Assembly (NCBI GenBank): GCA_019279435.1
Contig: JAAALK010000080.1
Span: forward strand, 93,083,108-93,147,107
From: Zizania palustris
Lineage: Eukaryota > Streptophyta > Magnoliopsida > Poales > Poaceae
Direction: 5' to 3'
Length of the DNA stretch: 64,000 nt
How positions within the stretch are numbered: position 1 is the first letter of the stretch; each line of letters opens with the position of its first letter. The notes under the pieces were generated by a model. That model was not told where the DNA came from, searched no databases, and was given only the letters and a program-made list of their open reading frames with translations. Positions 1 through 11,117 of the stretch are shown here, one piece after another. A program made the translations under genes and the position numbers.

Positions 1-2525
1 CCATCTGGAGCACAGGCATGAAAGTCGTCTCCTCTACCACCACCTACACGACGCAGCCTGGCCTCCAGCCTCTCCCCGCGTCGAGGAACACGCAGTCTAC
101 CACCCTGCTGGTAGAACTTCTCCTGACCACCACAAGCTCTCTCTGCTCTCTCAACTCGCTTCCTCCTGAAGCAAAACTCCGCAAGATGCCTGTCTCTCTG
201 ACAATACTCACAATGATAGGTGGGCTTCTTGGGATATGGTTGAGGCTTGGGGTTCTTGGGCTTAGTGGTGTTTGGTGTCGTCTTCTTGGGTTGAGAGGGT
301 CCAGGAAGAGAGTCAAGAGAAGTGTGGAGGTGTTTAGGCTTTGGAACCCAGATGGGCTTCTTGGGTGGAGCTTTGGACTGTTCTTGGATTACTCCATCCT
401 TGGGCTGACTAGACTGGAAAGACTAATGGAGTGATTCTTGGTATATCTCTGCTCAGGAGTCTCCACTGCCCGGCTAATGGCACTCTCAAAGTCAGCCTTG
501 GTGTAGGTGTAACCTAGCCCAAACCCATCCTACCTCTTAAACTGCTGGATCATCATGCTGAGCTATGGCTCTCTGGCACTGATCAAACTCAGGATACAAT
601 GAAGGTAAAAGTTCTCATTCTGAGAATCAGCTAGCTCCTCTCTCAAGGAAGCTAGAACCTCCACCTGAGACAAGCAGGTCTTACACTGGCTATCTACCTG
701 GACAGACTTCTTGGCTTTCACCTTAATCAACTCCAGTCTAAGAGACAGGCAGTTCTCACAGACAGTGGGTGGAACTGACAGTGTCTCAAGCTCTAGCGTA
801 GTCTGTGCCAGCTCACCTATCACTCTCTCCAAATCACCCAAATGTGCATCGCCCTTGGCTTTCAGCTCAGCTATACTAGCTAGATGAGATGGGCAATCAA
901 CACAGGGCGCGATGACAAAGGCTTGAGCATCTTTCAGCTCCAGCTGAGCGCTTTCAAGCTCAGTGGCCAAAGCGTCCCTCGCATCAACCCTTTCTATGTA
1001 CCTGGACTTCAGAGTCGACAGGTCACACAGAAGCACCTCACACTTTGGGCACTCACTGCTATTACCCAAGCAAGGGGAAGAAGATAGACTCTCAATTCTG
1101 TCGTTGGCCACAGCAAGCTCACTCTCTAATTCATCTATCCTCTTCTTAGCCCCCCTAAGCAGTTTTTTCCCGATATTTTAACTCCTGACGATTGCTTTCA
1201 AGTAAATCAATGATTTCACATTCATAAGATGATACCTTCTCGTAGTCGTCGTCGTCGGAGTCATCGGAGGAGCCCTTCTCTTCCTTATCCCCAAGAGCCA
1301 TTGAGCAGAAGATCTTGTAGGATCTTCGGCGCTGATGTGAGTGGCTCTTCGGTCTGTCCCTAAAGGCCATGAAGCAAAGACCCGCCGAATCGTCCTTGTC
1401 CTTCCCCTTCCTGATGACGATCTCCTCATCGCTTGAGCTCGATGAAGAGGAAGAAGACGTGGACCACTTAGAGTAGCTCTTCTCCATCTCAGCGAAGAAG
1501 GCCTTGTCGTGCTTCTTGTTCTCTCGCCGGTAGTCCTTCAGGGCTTTTCTGAAGAATCTGGTCTTTGGCTTGCCCTTGTTGAAGGAGGAGCTGTCGTGCT
1601 TGCCGGAGTCGTGGAAGCCACCACCGGTGCCCTTCTTGTGACCATTGTGCTTGGGGCAGTCGGCAATGAAGTGTCCTGGGTCACCACACTCAAAGCACCC
1701 GGATTTCGTGCCGTGTCTTTTGAACATCCCTTTGTCATAAACACGACGCACCCGGTTGTTAAAAACACACAAATCCTCATCTCCCTAAAGACTCAAGCTG
1801 GTCCTCAGTGATAGACATCAAGGAGAACCCAGCATAGCTCACAGAAGAGGGATCAACAGAAGATGTAGCAAGGGCCAGAGACTTTGATCCAGAGCCAGTG
1901 AGATTTGATCTCAACTAGATATCAACCTCGGTAGCCTTAAGCTTGCTAAACAGTTAAGAAATTGTCAAGGTATCATAAGATGTGCTCTCAATGATAGAGG
2001 ATACCTTGATTTCCCAGATCTTTGGGTCCAAGGTATGGACAACCTTGAGCGCCTACTCATGATCTGAGACTAACTGAACATCCTCAGCCTTGTTGTCCCA
2101 AAGCTTGTTTATGATTGATTGAAAACGACCAAACAACGCCTCAACAGATTCACCCGGCTTTTGTGTGAAATTCTCATATTCACGCCGGTAGGTCTAATAG
2201 AGCCGAGCCTTGACCTGGGCTATCCCCTCATGGTGTGCCTTGAGGGTATCCTAGATCTCTCTCGCAGTAGAGAGATGGCTCACACGCTCAAACTTAGTGG
2301 GACCTAAACCAGAAAACAAAATTTTCACAGCTTTACTATTGTTCAGATGCTGGGCAATGATACCAGGAGTACCATACTTAGCAACTGGCAATATAACAAA
2401 CGTAGCGTGAACGCAAATGTCCCAGATGTCCGAGCCTTGGCTCATGAGATAGGCTCGCATGCGAGTCTTCCAATAATTATAGCCATAAGCTTCCAAGGAC
2501 AGGACCTTGCTAGGAAACAGTCATG
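1..2525 (-). pseudogene. gag: Element G gag (copia-type), broken by stops and frameshifts
   Basis: Gag packages the element RNA in virus-like particles in the cytoplasm. The N-terminal part near 2251-2496 matches copia-type Gag (DUF4219/UBN2 style, with a YWKTRMRAYL motif). It continues with several stops down to about 1770. A CCHC zinc knuckle (CFECGDPGHFIADC) lies at 1656-1697. An acidic serine-rich stretch and a long coiled-coil-like region with Cys-x2-Cys pairs follow (563-1111), then a second knuckle (CEYCQRDRHLAEFC) at 171-212. The order of knuckle, long coil and second knuckle matches the intact Gag of element I, and long coiled-coil Gags are typical of Sireviruses. No clean start codon is visible next to the PBS, and in-frame stops rule out a full product. 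Confidence 0.8.
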
Positions 2526-2575
2526 ATCACTACTTTGGTTTAGAACCGGTTAAGGTATGGAAAAACCCTAACCTC

Positions 2576-2587
2576 GCTCTGATACCA
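2576..2587 (-). other. PBS of element G (initiator Met-tRNA)
   Basis: The minus strand reads TGGTATCAGAGC two bases inside the LTR boundary. This is the standard complement of the 3' end of plant initiator methionine tRNA and fixes the 5' side of the element. Confidence 0.9.
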
Positions 2588-2589
2588 TT

Positions 2590-4517
2590 TGTAGGACCGA
2601 AAGTAGCGACCAGAGGGGGGTGAATGGGCGCCTAAAAATTCTTTCGAATCTATGGCCTACTCCCAACACCCAACGCTCCTCAAAAGACTTGATAGCAAAA
2701 CATAAACAGATCACCAAAGCCCAAAAGAATCTAGCCTAGAAACGACCGGTGTCCTAGACGAAGAAACACCACTACAGTGCTAATAGGCAGATAAGCAGAA
2801 TATTCAAAACATGGCTAATCAAACTTCACAGAAACAAATTATCACAACAACTGATCTAGGTATACATAAAATGAGGTGAGAAGTTATTGTTCAAATTTGT
2901 CTCCTGTTCGAAACTTGGCGAAGCCTGCATGATGCGAAGCCCGTATAGAACCCTTTGTCGAAGGTTGTCGTGTAAGTGCCGAAGGTTGATCCAGTTGAAG
3001 TTTGTCTATGAGTGTAGTGTGACGAGTCTAGACTAGATCGGACAAGTGTGTGGCAGAGAAACGAAGTATGCTTTGAAGCGAAGTATGAAAGTATCGAAGC
3101 ATGCTTCGAACAGTGTACTTTGAAGCCTATACTTCGATCAGAAAGCTTCGAACAAAGTTCACAGAAAAGCAAACTTCGTAAGAGAAGCGAAGCCAAACAC
3201 ACAGCAGCAAGACCAAAAATGAAGCCACAACGCCACCTTCGAAGCAAGTTATATCGGAGTATGATTACCGAAATGGTAACCTTCGAACCACAGACCAGCT
3301 TCGAATCGAAGCCAACTTTGAAACCTGCCGAAGTATGCTTCCCAAGAACTGTCGAAGTATGTCAAAAGACCAAAACTAAGCACAGAGCACACTTCGAAGC
3401 TAGATTCACAGTTCATGTTCGGAGTTGAGAATTTGAGCAAAGCCTTCGTAGAGGTCTGGTCGAAGCCTACCTCACAGAGCTGAAGGACTTCGAACGAAAA
3501 GGGGGCTTCGCCAGAAACAGCCAGAGAAAAGACTAGACCCTATCTGTTCTATCAAAAAGCTAACTCAGGAAAAGCAACAGCTAGAACAATAGCGCACTGT
3601 AGCTACAGGAAACTAGTACTACTTGCAACAGGAACAAGCGAGTAGAACAAGGACTCCTCAGTCCGTAGAACAGAAGCCATCAGAAAGAAGTGTGTGTTCA
3701 GGAAGCCACAAATCCACAAAAGAAACGCTGCACACCAAATGACAGGAATGAAATCTTGAGAAAACGTGAAGAACGAGATGAACTCACGATGAACAGGAGA
3801 ATATTCCTGGCGGCGCACGCAGGGAAAGAGAGAGAGAGTGCACGAATCAAAAATGACCCAATACTTGAATAAAAAAGTGATTTCTTGAAAGGGTGACCTA
3901 AACCTAGGGATTGGGGCCCTATTTAGAGGCTGCCCAATAGCTAGGAATATTCCACCAGCCCCTTAGTGTTTTTTACAGACGCTGAAATAAAAGGAAAAGA
4001 CTAAACTGCCCTTAGGATATTTTTATAGACTCGACTGACTGTTGGCCTAGGGACAAAATAGTAAACTCCTATTTACAGATGACTTATCTGGAAGCTAAGC
4101 TTTCGTAGCGACTATGACTTCTCTTCTGGACAGTCCGATACAAGATCAGCGGTCATCGGTTTTGCACCGAAACTGACAAATCCTCCACTGACTTTGCACT
4201 AGGTAATCGGATTGGGCCGGCCCAATTCCGCAGCTCTCTCAGCCCGTCAATCACTCGCCACCCGTGTACCTATGTTAATCCTTGTCAACAGCCCAGTGGA
4301 TCCTCTGCTGCTCCTAGCCCATGTACCCGGATTGCTGCCAGTCCTACATCGCGGCCCCTTTGCCCGACAGTCGCTCGCTGCCCGTGTACCTGAGTCACAC
4401 GTGGCCCAGACACAGTAGTTCTTCTCTCTTCTTCTGTACTGTCCTCTTTGAGTATCGTTGACAATGACTCATTACTTCTGGAGCCATGAGGCCCACACTC
4501 TTCAGTATGGCTCCTCA
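2590..4517 (-). repeat. 5' LTR of element G (1928 bp)
   Basis: The LTR is bounded by TG and CA and abuts the PBS. On the minus strand it starts TGAGGAGCC and ends CGGTCCTACA, the same termini as solo LTR J. The strand read here is rich in CTTCGAAG-type palindromes between 2900 and 3500. The outer third (about 4210-4420) holds two diverged copies of a roughly 120-bp unit that is also present in H and J. No unbroken TATA box is seen; the position equivalent to the H and J TATA is mutated near 3920. Confidence 0.88.
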
Positions 4518-4522
4518 AACTT

Positions 4523-5658
4523 CGAATAGGATGCTGGCAGACAAGCTACAAGGACACACCAGAGCTCGAGAGAGAAAAATCCTATCCTGACACCGGCAGG
4601 AGCTAGGCAAGAAAACTAGCACCTATATAGCAACTAGATTGTTCAGCCTATTCTTGATGCACGAGATCTCTGTGCAGATGAAGAACAGGACTACAAAAGC
4701 AGCCTGTACAGTTGCGCAGACCAAGAACCAGCCACAACGAAGGAAACAGTGCCCAGAATAAAATAGACTAGTTCACAACACATAAACCAAGGCAACCAGA
4801 GATAAAAATCACTCGCACAGAGATGAAATCGCAAGGCACGCAATACGATTTTGTCAGTTCGATGAGAAACCTGCTAGATGCCGATGGCGGAGAACCGAAG
4901 TTCAAAAAAACAGAGAAGGCAAAAATCTCGGTGGCGCTCGATGAGAGTAATGGCGGCTGAGAGGAAAGAGACACCAGGAGGAAGAACAAAAAGTGACCCA
5001 CTCTCTTGATTAGTTAAGTGATTTCCGAAAGGGTAACCCTAACCCTAGGGATTGGGGCCCTATTTATAGGCAGCCCAATAGCCTAGGAATATTCCAACAG
5101 ACCCTTAGGTTTTTTTACAGGCGCTGAAATAAATGGAAAAGACCAAACTGCCCTTAGGATATTTTTACAGACTTGACTGACTAACTGTGGGCCTAAGGAC
5201 AAAATAGTAAACTCCTATTTATAGATGATTTATCCGGAAGAGGAGCTTTCATAGCGACTACGGCTTCGCTCCAGGACGGTCCGATCCAAGATCAACGGTG
5301 TCATTTTTGCGCCGAAACTGACAAAAGCGTCCGCTGACTTTGCACCAAGTACCCAGATTGGGCCGACCCGATTCCGCAGCTCTCTCAGCCCGGCAATCGC
5401 TTGCCGCCCGTGTACCTGAGTCAATCCTGGTCAACAGCCTAGTGGATCCTCTGTTGCTCCTAGCCCATGTACCCGGATTGGGCCAGCCCGACTTCGCGGC
5501 CCCTCTGCCCGACAGTCGCTCGCTGCCCATGTACCTGAGTCACAAGCGGCCCAGACGCATCAGGTCTTCTCTTCTCTTCAGTCCTTCTTTGACTTCCGTT
5601 GACAATGACTCATCACTTCTGGAGCCATGAGGCCCACGCTCTTCAGCATGGCTCCTCA
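4523..5658 (-). repeat. LTR remnant H, same superfamily as G and J, interrupted by G
   Basis: The right end (GGCTCCTCA) and the block 5010-5658 match the U3/R part of the G and J LTRs, including a TATAAATA on the minus strand at 5061-5068. The inner part 4523-5010 differs from G and J, so H is a related variant with a different U5 side. The other end of this LTR is not visible; it should lie left of G, outside the window. H interrupts the RT coding sequence of element A exactly at its outer end. The bases ATTGT (5659-5663) are the likely TSD, unverified. Confidence 0.75.
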
Positions 5659-7153
5659 ATTGTGCCTGTAGAAAAGAAGGGGAGCTGAAAAATACAAGTT
5701 TGTATTGATTTCAGGGATATAAATAAAGCCACTCCGAAGCACGAGTATCCAATGCCGATAGCTGACATGCTAATCAATGATGCTTCAGAACACAAGGTAC
5801 TACGTTTTCTTGATGGCAACGCTGGTTATAATCAAATCTTTATGGCCAAAGAGGACGTCTACAAGACAACCTTTCGATGCCCTGGTTTTGTCGGTTTGTT
5901 CGAGTGGGTCGTTATGACTTTTGGTTTAAAGAATGTTGGTGCTACATATCAACGTGCTATGAACTTGATCTTTCATGACTTGCTAGGAGTTATGTTAGAG
6001 GTTTACATAGATGATGTTGTAGTCAAATCGGATGCTATGGCAAACCACTTAGCCGATTTGAAAGTTGCTTTTGATAGGATGCGACAGTATGGTTTAAAAA
6101 TGAACCCGCTCAAATGTGCTTTTGGCATGTCGGTAGGCAAGTTCTTAGGATTGATGATTCATGAAAGAGGTATAGAAATTGATCCTAAAATGCTTGAGAA
6201 AATTAGAAACTTTGTAGCGCCGACATGCAAGAAAGATGTGCAAAAGTTGCTAGGCAAGATGAATTATATGTGCCACTTTATATCTAACTTGTCTGGCAAG
6301 ATTTATTCCTTTGTCCCCATACTCCGGTTAAAGAACGAAGTCGAGTTCACTTGGGGGGCAAGTCAGCAAAGCGCCTTTGAAAATATTAAAGAGTGCTTAT
6401 CATCGCCACCTGTGGTGAGGGCACCAAAAGTTGGGATCCCATTTAGGCTATACATTGCCACCGAAGATAGCGTGATTGGGGCCATGCCAACCCAAGAAGT
6501 GGAGGGAAAAGAGTACATCATCATGTTCTTGAGCCGCCGCGTGCTAGACGCCGAAACCAGGTACGCGTTTGTGGAACGCTTATGTTTATCACTTTAGTAC
6601 GCATGTACCAAATTACACCATTATATTCTCCCTACTACATGTATCATCGCTTGCCAAACCGATGTTATAAAATACATGTTGCAAAAGCCGATTCTAAGTG
6701 GAAGAATCGGGAAGTGGGCTTACGCTTTGATCCAATATGATTTGGCCTATGAACTCCTAAGAGCTATGAAAGGCCAAATCGTCGCTCTAATTGATGTAGT
6801 ACCATGGAAACTTTATTTTGATGGTTCAGCTTGCAAAAGTGGCCAAGGTATTGGAGTGGTTCTCATATCACCTAGTGGAATGCATTTTGAAACCTCGGCT
6901 CATTTAGAATTTCCCTCTACCAATAACCAACCTGAATATGAGGCTTTATTGCTAGGGTTTGAATTGTTGGAATCCATGGGTGTTAAACATGTTCATGCGC
7001 ATGGTGATTCTTTGTTGGTAGTCCAACAAGTAGCTAAGAGTGCTCAATGTCTTAGTGGCTTGCTAAATAGCTACTTAGATAAATGCCTAGACATAGTTGT
7101 TACTTTTGATGACTTCAAAATTTCTCACGTGTCAAGAGAAGCCAATTCCATGG
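5659..7153 (+). pseudogene. pol: Element A: Tat-type Ty3/gypsy pol fragment (RT, RNase H, second RNase H)
   Basis: This is the outermost element of the nest. The frame from 5659 runs through RT, with the PVEKKG start, CIDFRDIN, the PGF.GLFEWVVMTFGLKN region and catalytic YIDD (about 6010), into the RT connection and RNase H. An archaeal-type second RNase H follows, with FDGSA near 6820 and EYEA and GDSLLVVQQ further on. RT plus two RNase H domains is the signature of the Tat lineage. In-frame stops occur near 5690 (TGA where glycine is expected) and at 6595, so it is inactive. Element B cuts it right after the REANSM motif, and the reading continues at 44904. The N-terminal part (gag, protease) should lie beyond H and G, outside the window. 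Confidence 0.88.
7149..7153. other. Left TSD of element B (CATGG; imperfect)
   Basis: The five bases before the B LTR read CATGG. The right partner at 44904-44908 reads CATTA. They agree at three of five positions, and the RNase H reading of element A continues across when B is left out. Two later substitutions in one copy are the simplest explanation. Confidence 0.55.
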
Positions 7154-8465
7154 TGTTGTAGAAATTGTGTTAGCTACAGCACAGGTTTTGTATGTGTGTA
7201 TATGATAGGTAGAATGAACTTCGATGGGTTCTCTCAGAGGGAGAAAGGGTTTATACTGGTTCGGGCCTCCCCTAGGGGATAATAGCCCTACGTCCAGTTT
7301 GTGGTGGATTTGGCATGGTATGCCTTGGTGTGGAGAGAAGAACTCCAGGGTCTCATGGCCCCCTGGAGCGTGTGTCCTGCTACAAGGGCTTGGCCCTGCT
7401 TTTATAGGCACGCAGGCCAAAGGAAAAGACTGGGATGCCCCCTATGAGCCCTAGGCTCATACGGGCAAAGGGGGGAAAAGGAGCTAGCTACGGTACAAAA
7501 GTGCTTTACAGCCTTACAGACGTGTCAGGTAACGTCACATCTTGACCAGCTAGATGACAAACTATGGGCAGAGGCCCCCCTGGTATGACTTCTGTACTGT
7601 AGCGGGGCATAAACATCTTTTGGGTTCGGAGTAGGGCCGGAGCCCCGAATACTAGGCTCCGAACCAGGGCTCCGAACTGGGGCCTCCGAACTGGGGCCTC
7701 CGAACCGGGGCCTCCGAACTGGGTCCTCTGAACCGGGGGCTCCGAACTGGGGCCTCCGAACCGGGGCCTCCAAACTGGGCCCTCCGAACTGGGGCTCTCT
7801 GAACCGGGGCCTCCGAACTGGGGCCCTCCGAACCGGGGGCTCCAAACTGGGGCCTCCGAACTAGGGCCTCTGAACTGGGCCCTCCGAACTGGGGGCTCCG
7901 AACTGGGCCCTCCGAACTGGGGCCTCAGAACTGGGGCCTCCGAACTAGGCCCTCCGAACTGGGGGCTCTCCGAACCGGGGCCCTCCGAACCGGGGCCCTC
8001 CGAACCACGGCCTCCGAACCGGGGCCTCCGAACTGGGGCCTCCGAACTGGGCCCTCCGAACTGGGGGCTCCGAACTGGGGCCTCCGAACTGGGGCCTCCA
8101 AACTAGGCCCTCCGAAATAGGGGCTCCAAACTGGGGCCTCCAAACCGGGGCCCTCCGAACCGGGCTCGAAGGCTAACTCCGAAGAAGGCCCGAAGGCTGG
8201 CTTCGAAGTTAGCCTGAGACTTGGCTTCTGGCGGCCTTCAGGGGATCTCGAGGGCTTTGCCCCGGAGGGCTCCGAAGGACTTCACTCCAGAGGGCTTCGA
8301 CGGGGTCTTGGGGCTTCGCCCCTGCAAGCTCCGGCATAAACCTTGAGACTTGGGAACAATTTCTTGGGGAGGAAACAAGCTTCGACAGTGTTGGGCTCTG
8401 GGCCGAAGGCTGTCGGAGGCTGACGTCATATTTCCCCTGTTAAGGGGAAATATATTCCTCCAACA
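7154..8465 (-). repeat. 3' LTR of element B (1312 bp)
   Basis: The sequence corresponds to 43765-44903 but is 173 bp longer, mainly because of a longer GC-rich minisatellite. A TATAAAA on the minus strand (7400-7406) is the likely LTR promoter. Scattered substitutions between the two LTRs are more frequent than in C or I, in line with B being the older insertion. Confidence 0.88.
7660..8160. repeat. GC-rich minisatellite in the B LTR (unit about 15 bp)
   Basis: Dozens of imperfect units of the form CCTCCGAACTGGGG run head to tail, with variants ending GGGCC or GGGGGCT. The right LTR carries a shorter array (about 44240-44600). The open frames seen here on the minus strand are repeats of a proline/arginine-rich string and are by-products of the array. 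Confidence 0.9.
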
Positions 8466-8476
8466 GTAGCCCCTCG
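8466..8476 (-). other. PPT of element B
   Basis: The minus strand reads CGAGGGGCTAC directly before the 3' LTR. This purine-rich primer of second-strand synthesis is identical to the PPTs of D and E. Confidence 0.85.
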
Positions 8477-8756
8477 CGTGTAGGCCTTCGGAACGAAGGG
8501 GTGCGCGCGCCCTTGGGACAAATGACATGAAAATTACAACTTCGGATAAAACATGCCTTCGGAGCTTGCACCGAAGGTGACTTCGAAAACCGCAGGTAAT
8601 ACATGCCTGCGCCAGCTGTCAGAACGACCTCGGGGAGCCCAAACAGCTCCACAACGGCTAGAAAACTTACCATTACCCTACGCTAGGCCGCTTCGCCTTC
8701 GACGGAGGCCCACTCGGCAGTTGGTTCGGCCCACGACCGTCAGAATTCTTACCGCC

Positions 8757-8764
8757 TATAAATA
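8757..8764 (+). promoter_or_regulatory. TATA box of the antisense gene in element B
   Basis: TATAAATA lies about 140 bp upstream of the ATG at 8906, outside the LTR and on the opposite strand to the element promoter. D and E have the same octamer about 100-130 bp before the equivalent ATG. Confidence 0.65.
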
Positions 8765-8905
8765 GGGGTTTACCGCGTGTGGCTTCGGCACGCTCTCATT
8801 TGCTTCTTTCTCATTGCCTTACAACCTCCGCTCTCTTCTCCTCCTTGGCTTCGCGCGGAGTGCCCTTCGCTAGCTTTTAGCCCCTCGCGCCGAACCCCCC
8901 CCAAA

Positions 8906-9803
8906 ATGCCGAAGAAGGCAGTGGTGAAGCCTTTGGGGTTATGCTCGAGCTCGGGCTCCACCCAAATTCAGGCGGCTGCGGCTGCGAAGCCTGCACCTAG
9001 GCGACTGGGGCCGAGGGACCTTCGGACGCCTTCCGATAAATTTGAGCAGACGTTGGAGATGAGGGCCTCGATCTCCACGGAGGAGTCAGTCCGGAGGGCC
9101 ATCGAAGGGAGGATCACAGCGAAGATCCAACTTAGGGTTCCGGAGAAGTCAGAGGCCGTGCCGAAGCCCCGGGCTGACGAAGTGGTTGTGTTCGAGGCCT
9201 TCTTCGAAGCCGGCCTCAGGCTGCCAGCAGTCGGGATGCTGAGCGAAGTCTTTAGGGCTTACAACCTCGAGCTTCCTCAACTCTCGCCCAATGCCGTGGC
9301 GAGGCTTGCTGTCTTCGAATGGGCCATGAGGGCCGAAGGCTGCGAGGGCCGCGCGGACGTCTTCGTCGCGCTTCACGATGCCAACTGTCAGCCGAAGCCG
9401 AGGGAGGGGACAGATCGCATCAAAAGGGCACTGGCCTTCGGCAGCGCAAACTTCCAGCTTCGGAGGGAGTTCCAGGATGCCTTCCCGGCGAGGGCTGTGA
9501 ACAACAAGTGGTACTCGAAGTGGGACCAGGAATGGTTCTATGCCTCCGTTGGCGCGAACTCTCCCCTTCGGAGTACCAACGCCCACATCTTTTACCGATG
9601 CGAAGGGGTGGTGAAGACCAGTGAGGACACCCTTCACTCGAGGATCATGCTGCTTCAGAGGGTGGCGGCGAAGATGAGCATGAGGGATCTCGCAGAGGAG
9701 TTTATCACCCTCCGGCTCAGCCCCCTCGCGCGCTCTTGGCCGGAGGGGCTCTTCCAGGCTTTGGGCCAAGGGGAACTTCGCGAGTTGGCCTTCGACAGCT
9801 TCG
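8906..9803 (+). CDS. Antisense gene of B, exon 1 (Transposase_28-like domain)
   Basis: The ATG at 8906 starts MPKKAVVKPLG after a purine-rich leader. An earlier in-frame ATG at 8777 lies only about 13 bp after the TATA box and is unlikely to be used. Residues about 90-250 hold the conserved block: EVVVFEAFFEAGLRLP, LPQLSPNAVARLAVFEWAMR and NNKWYSKW. The block is strongly similar to exon 1 of D. The exon ends at a GTAAGG donor after one base of a codon (phase 1). Confidence 0.8.
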
Positions 9804-9887
9804 GTAAGGCTTCGAACTCTTTTTACTTTCGTACTTCGCGAAACTTCATTCTGACTCAAACTTTTATGAATCCCACCTCGAAATGAG

Positions 9888-10383
9888 GACTCCGGAGGAG
9901 GCCATTGCGGCAGCGGAGCACGTCGTTGGGACTCCGACTCCTGAGGAGCAGGCCCAACGCCTTGCTCTGGTAGGGTCTTGGGAGCATTGGAACAGGGTAT
10001 GGACCGCGCTTGGCCTTGAGGCGTTCCCTGCTCTGCCGGACTTCTCCCACCTCACAACTTCGTCGGCCGGAGCCAAGAGGAAGAGGGGGGATGACGACGA
10101 GCTTGGGACTTCGAGGGTGCGGTCGGAGGTCCCTGCGACCGAAGCCTCTACCCCAGAGGAGGCAGCGGTGGAGCCCACAAGTGCTCCGGCTACCAAGAAG
10201 GCAGTGAGGCCTTCGACGACAATGACTTCGGCGGCGGAGGCCGACGAGCTCACCCCAGCCATCAAGACCACAGAAGCCTCGACAGCGACAACTTCGGGCG
10301 CGAGGGCTGAGACGCCACCCTCGCAGCGAAGGGATTGGGGGCACACATCGCCCCTCCTTCCTTTGAGGACATTTCTGACGAAG
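9888..10383 (+). CDS. Antisense gene of B, exon 2
   Basis: The exon encodes a conserved block (PTPEEQAQRLALVGSW then NRVW) followed by a low-complexity Ala/Thr/Glu region. It matches D exon 2. The best acceptor (AATGAG, cut before 9888) leaves the conserved frame off by one. A second shift is needed between about 10250 and 10350 to reach the acidic end (FEDISDE) that joins exon 3. The donor is GTAGAC, phase 1. Confidence 0.65.
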
Positions 10384-10442
10384 GTAGACTCTTTTAACAT
10401 TCTTCTCTTCAGTACGCGGATCTTGACTTGGTCTTTCTGCAG

Positions 10443-10852
10443 AGGATGCCGATGTGAGGCCCATCGTGGCGAAGCCGGTAGACGAAGCCGAACCGAAGCC
10501 CGCCGCGGCGGAGCCAACAGAGGCTTCGGGCAGCAGCGGCAGCGGCAGCGACTCAGATTCTGAAGGCTCTTCGTCTGAAGAAGATGGAGGCAGCGGCGGT
10601 GGTGAAGGGAACCTTCGAAGCGACGAGGAGGTTGACGTGGTGGGCCTAAACCCTGCTTCGCCGAAGCCTGCGGAGGTGGCCACGGCAGAGGAGATGGTCC
10701 ATCCCTTCTGGCCGAAGGGTGCTGTGACGGAGGTGGCAATCAACAGCTTCTGCGAGAGCTGCGCAGCTGCGGAGGCTAGGGACTTGGTGGCTCAACATAG
10801 CCACTTGAACCCCACGGAGCTCTTCATCAGCATGAACGAAGCCCTCATGCGG
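10443..10852 (+). CDS. Antisense gene of B, exon 3
   Basis: The exon encodes a long Ser/Asp/Glu/Gly-rich acidic segment and then a helical block (ESCAAAEARDLVAQHSHL). It follows a 59-bp intron (GT...CAG) in phase 1 and ends at a GTGAGC donor in phase 0. Phases at both ends equal those of D and E. Confidence 0.75.
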
Positions 10853-10929
10853 GTGAGCGGAGCCCTTTGCATCCTTCGAACTATATTTTAGCCTTCGATC
10901 AATACTTATGATTTCTTGAATTCTTGCAG

Positions 10930-11117
10930 GCCTTCGCACTGAACGCAGCAGCTTCAACTTCTGCAGACAGGCGGATGGAGCGACTGTCAGAGGAGAAGGA
11001 GGCCCTTCGACGCCAAGTCTCTGTGGAAACCGAGAGGCGAAGGCGGGCTGAGGCTTCGGCTGCTGAGGCAGAGGTGGCGAAGGCTGAGGCCGACAACGCT
11101 AAGGAAGCCTTGGCCTC
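10930..11117 (+). CDS. Antisense gene of B, exon 4 first piece (coiled coil)
   Basis: After a 77-bp intron ending TTGCAG, the frame reads a Glu/Ala/Arg-rich heptad pattern (SADRRMERLSEEKEALRRQ). It stops where element I is inserted at GCCTC. Confidence 0.8.
11113..11117. other. Left TSD of element I (GCCTC)
   Basis: It is identical to 22142-22146, on the far side of element I. Confidence 0.95.

Larger units (their letters stand above)
1..4517 (-). mobile_element. Element G: Sirevirus-like Ty1/copia retrotransposon, 5' end only
   Basis: This is the 5' part of a copia element running leftwards. Its 5' LTR lies on the right, followed leftwards by a PBS for initiator Met-tRNA and a decayed gag. 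Pol and the 3' LTR must lie before base 1. The LTR is homologous to solo LTR J and remnant H. The bases after its outer end (AACTT, 4518-4522) would be the TSD, but the partner is outside the window. G appears to sit inside LTR remnant H, because H sequence resumes directly to the right. Confidence 0.85.

Noticed and set aside
7525..8143. Proline/arginine-rich open frames on the minus strand in the B LTR
   Set aside because: They are translations of the GC-rich minisatellite and differ between the two LTRs; no start context or conservation was seen.
9149..10743. Long minus-strand frames opposite exons 1-3 of the B antisense gene
   Set aside because: They are shadows of GC-rich coding sequence. 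The plus-strand reading is the one conserved in D and E.
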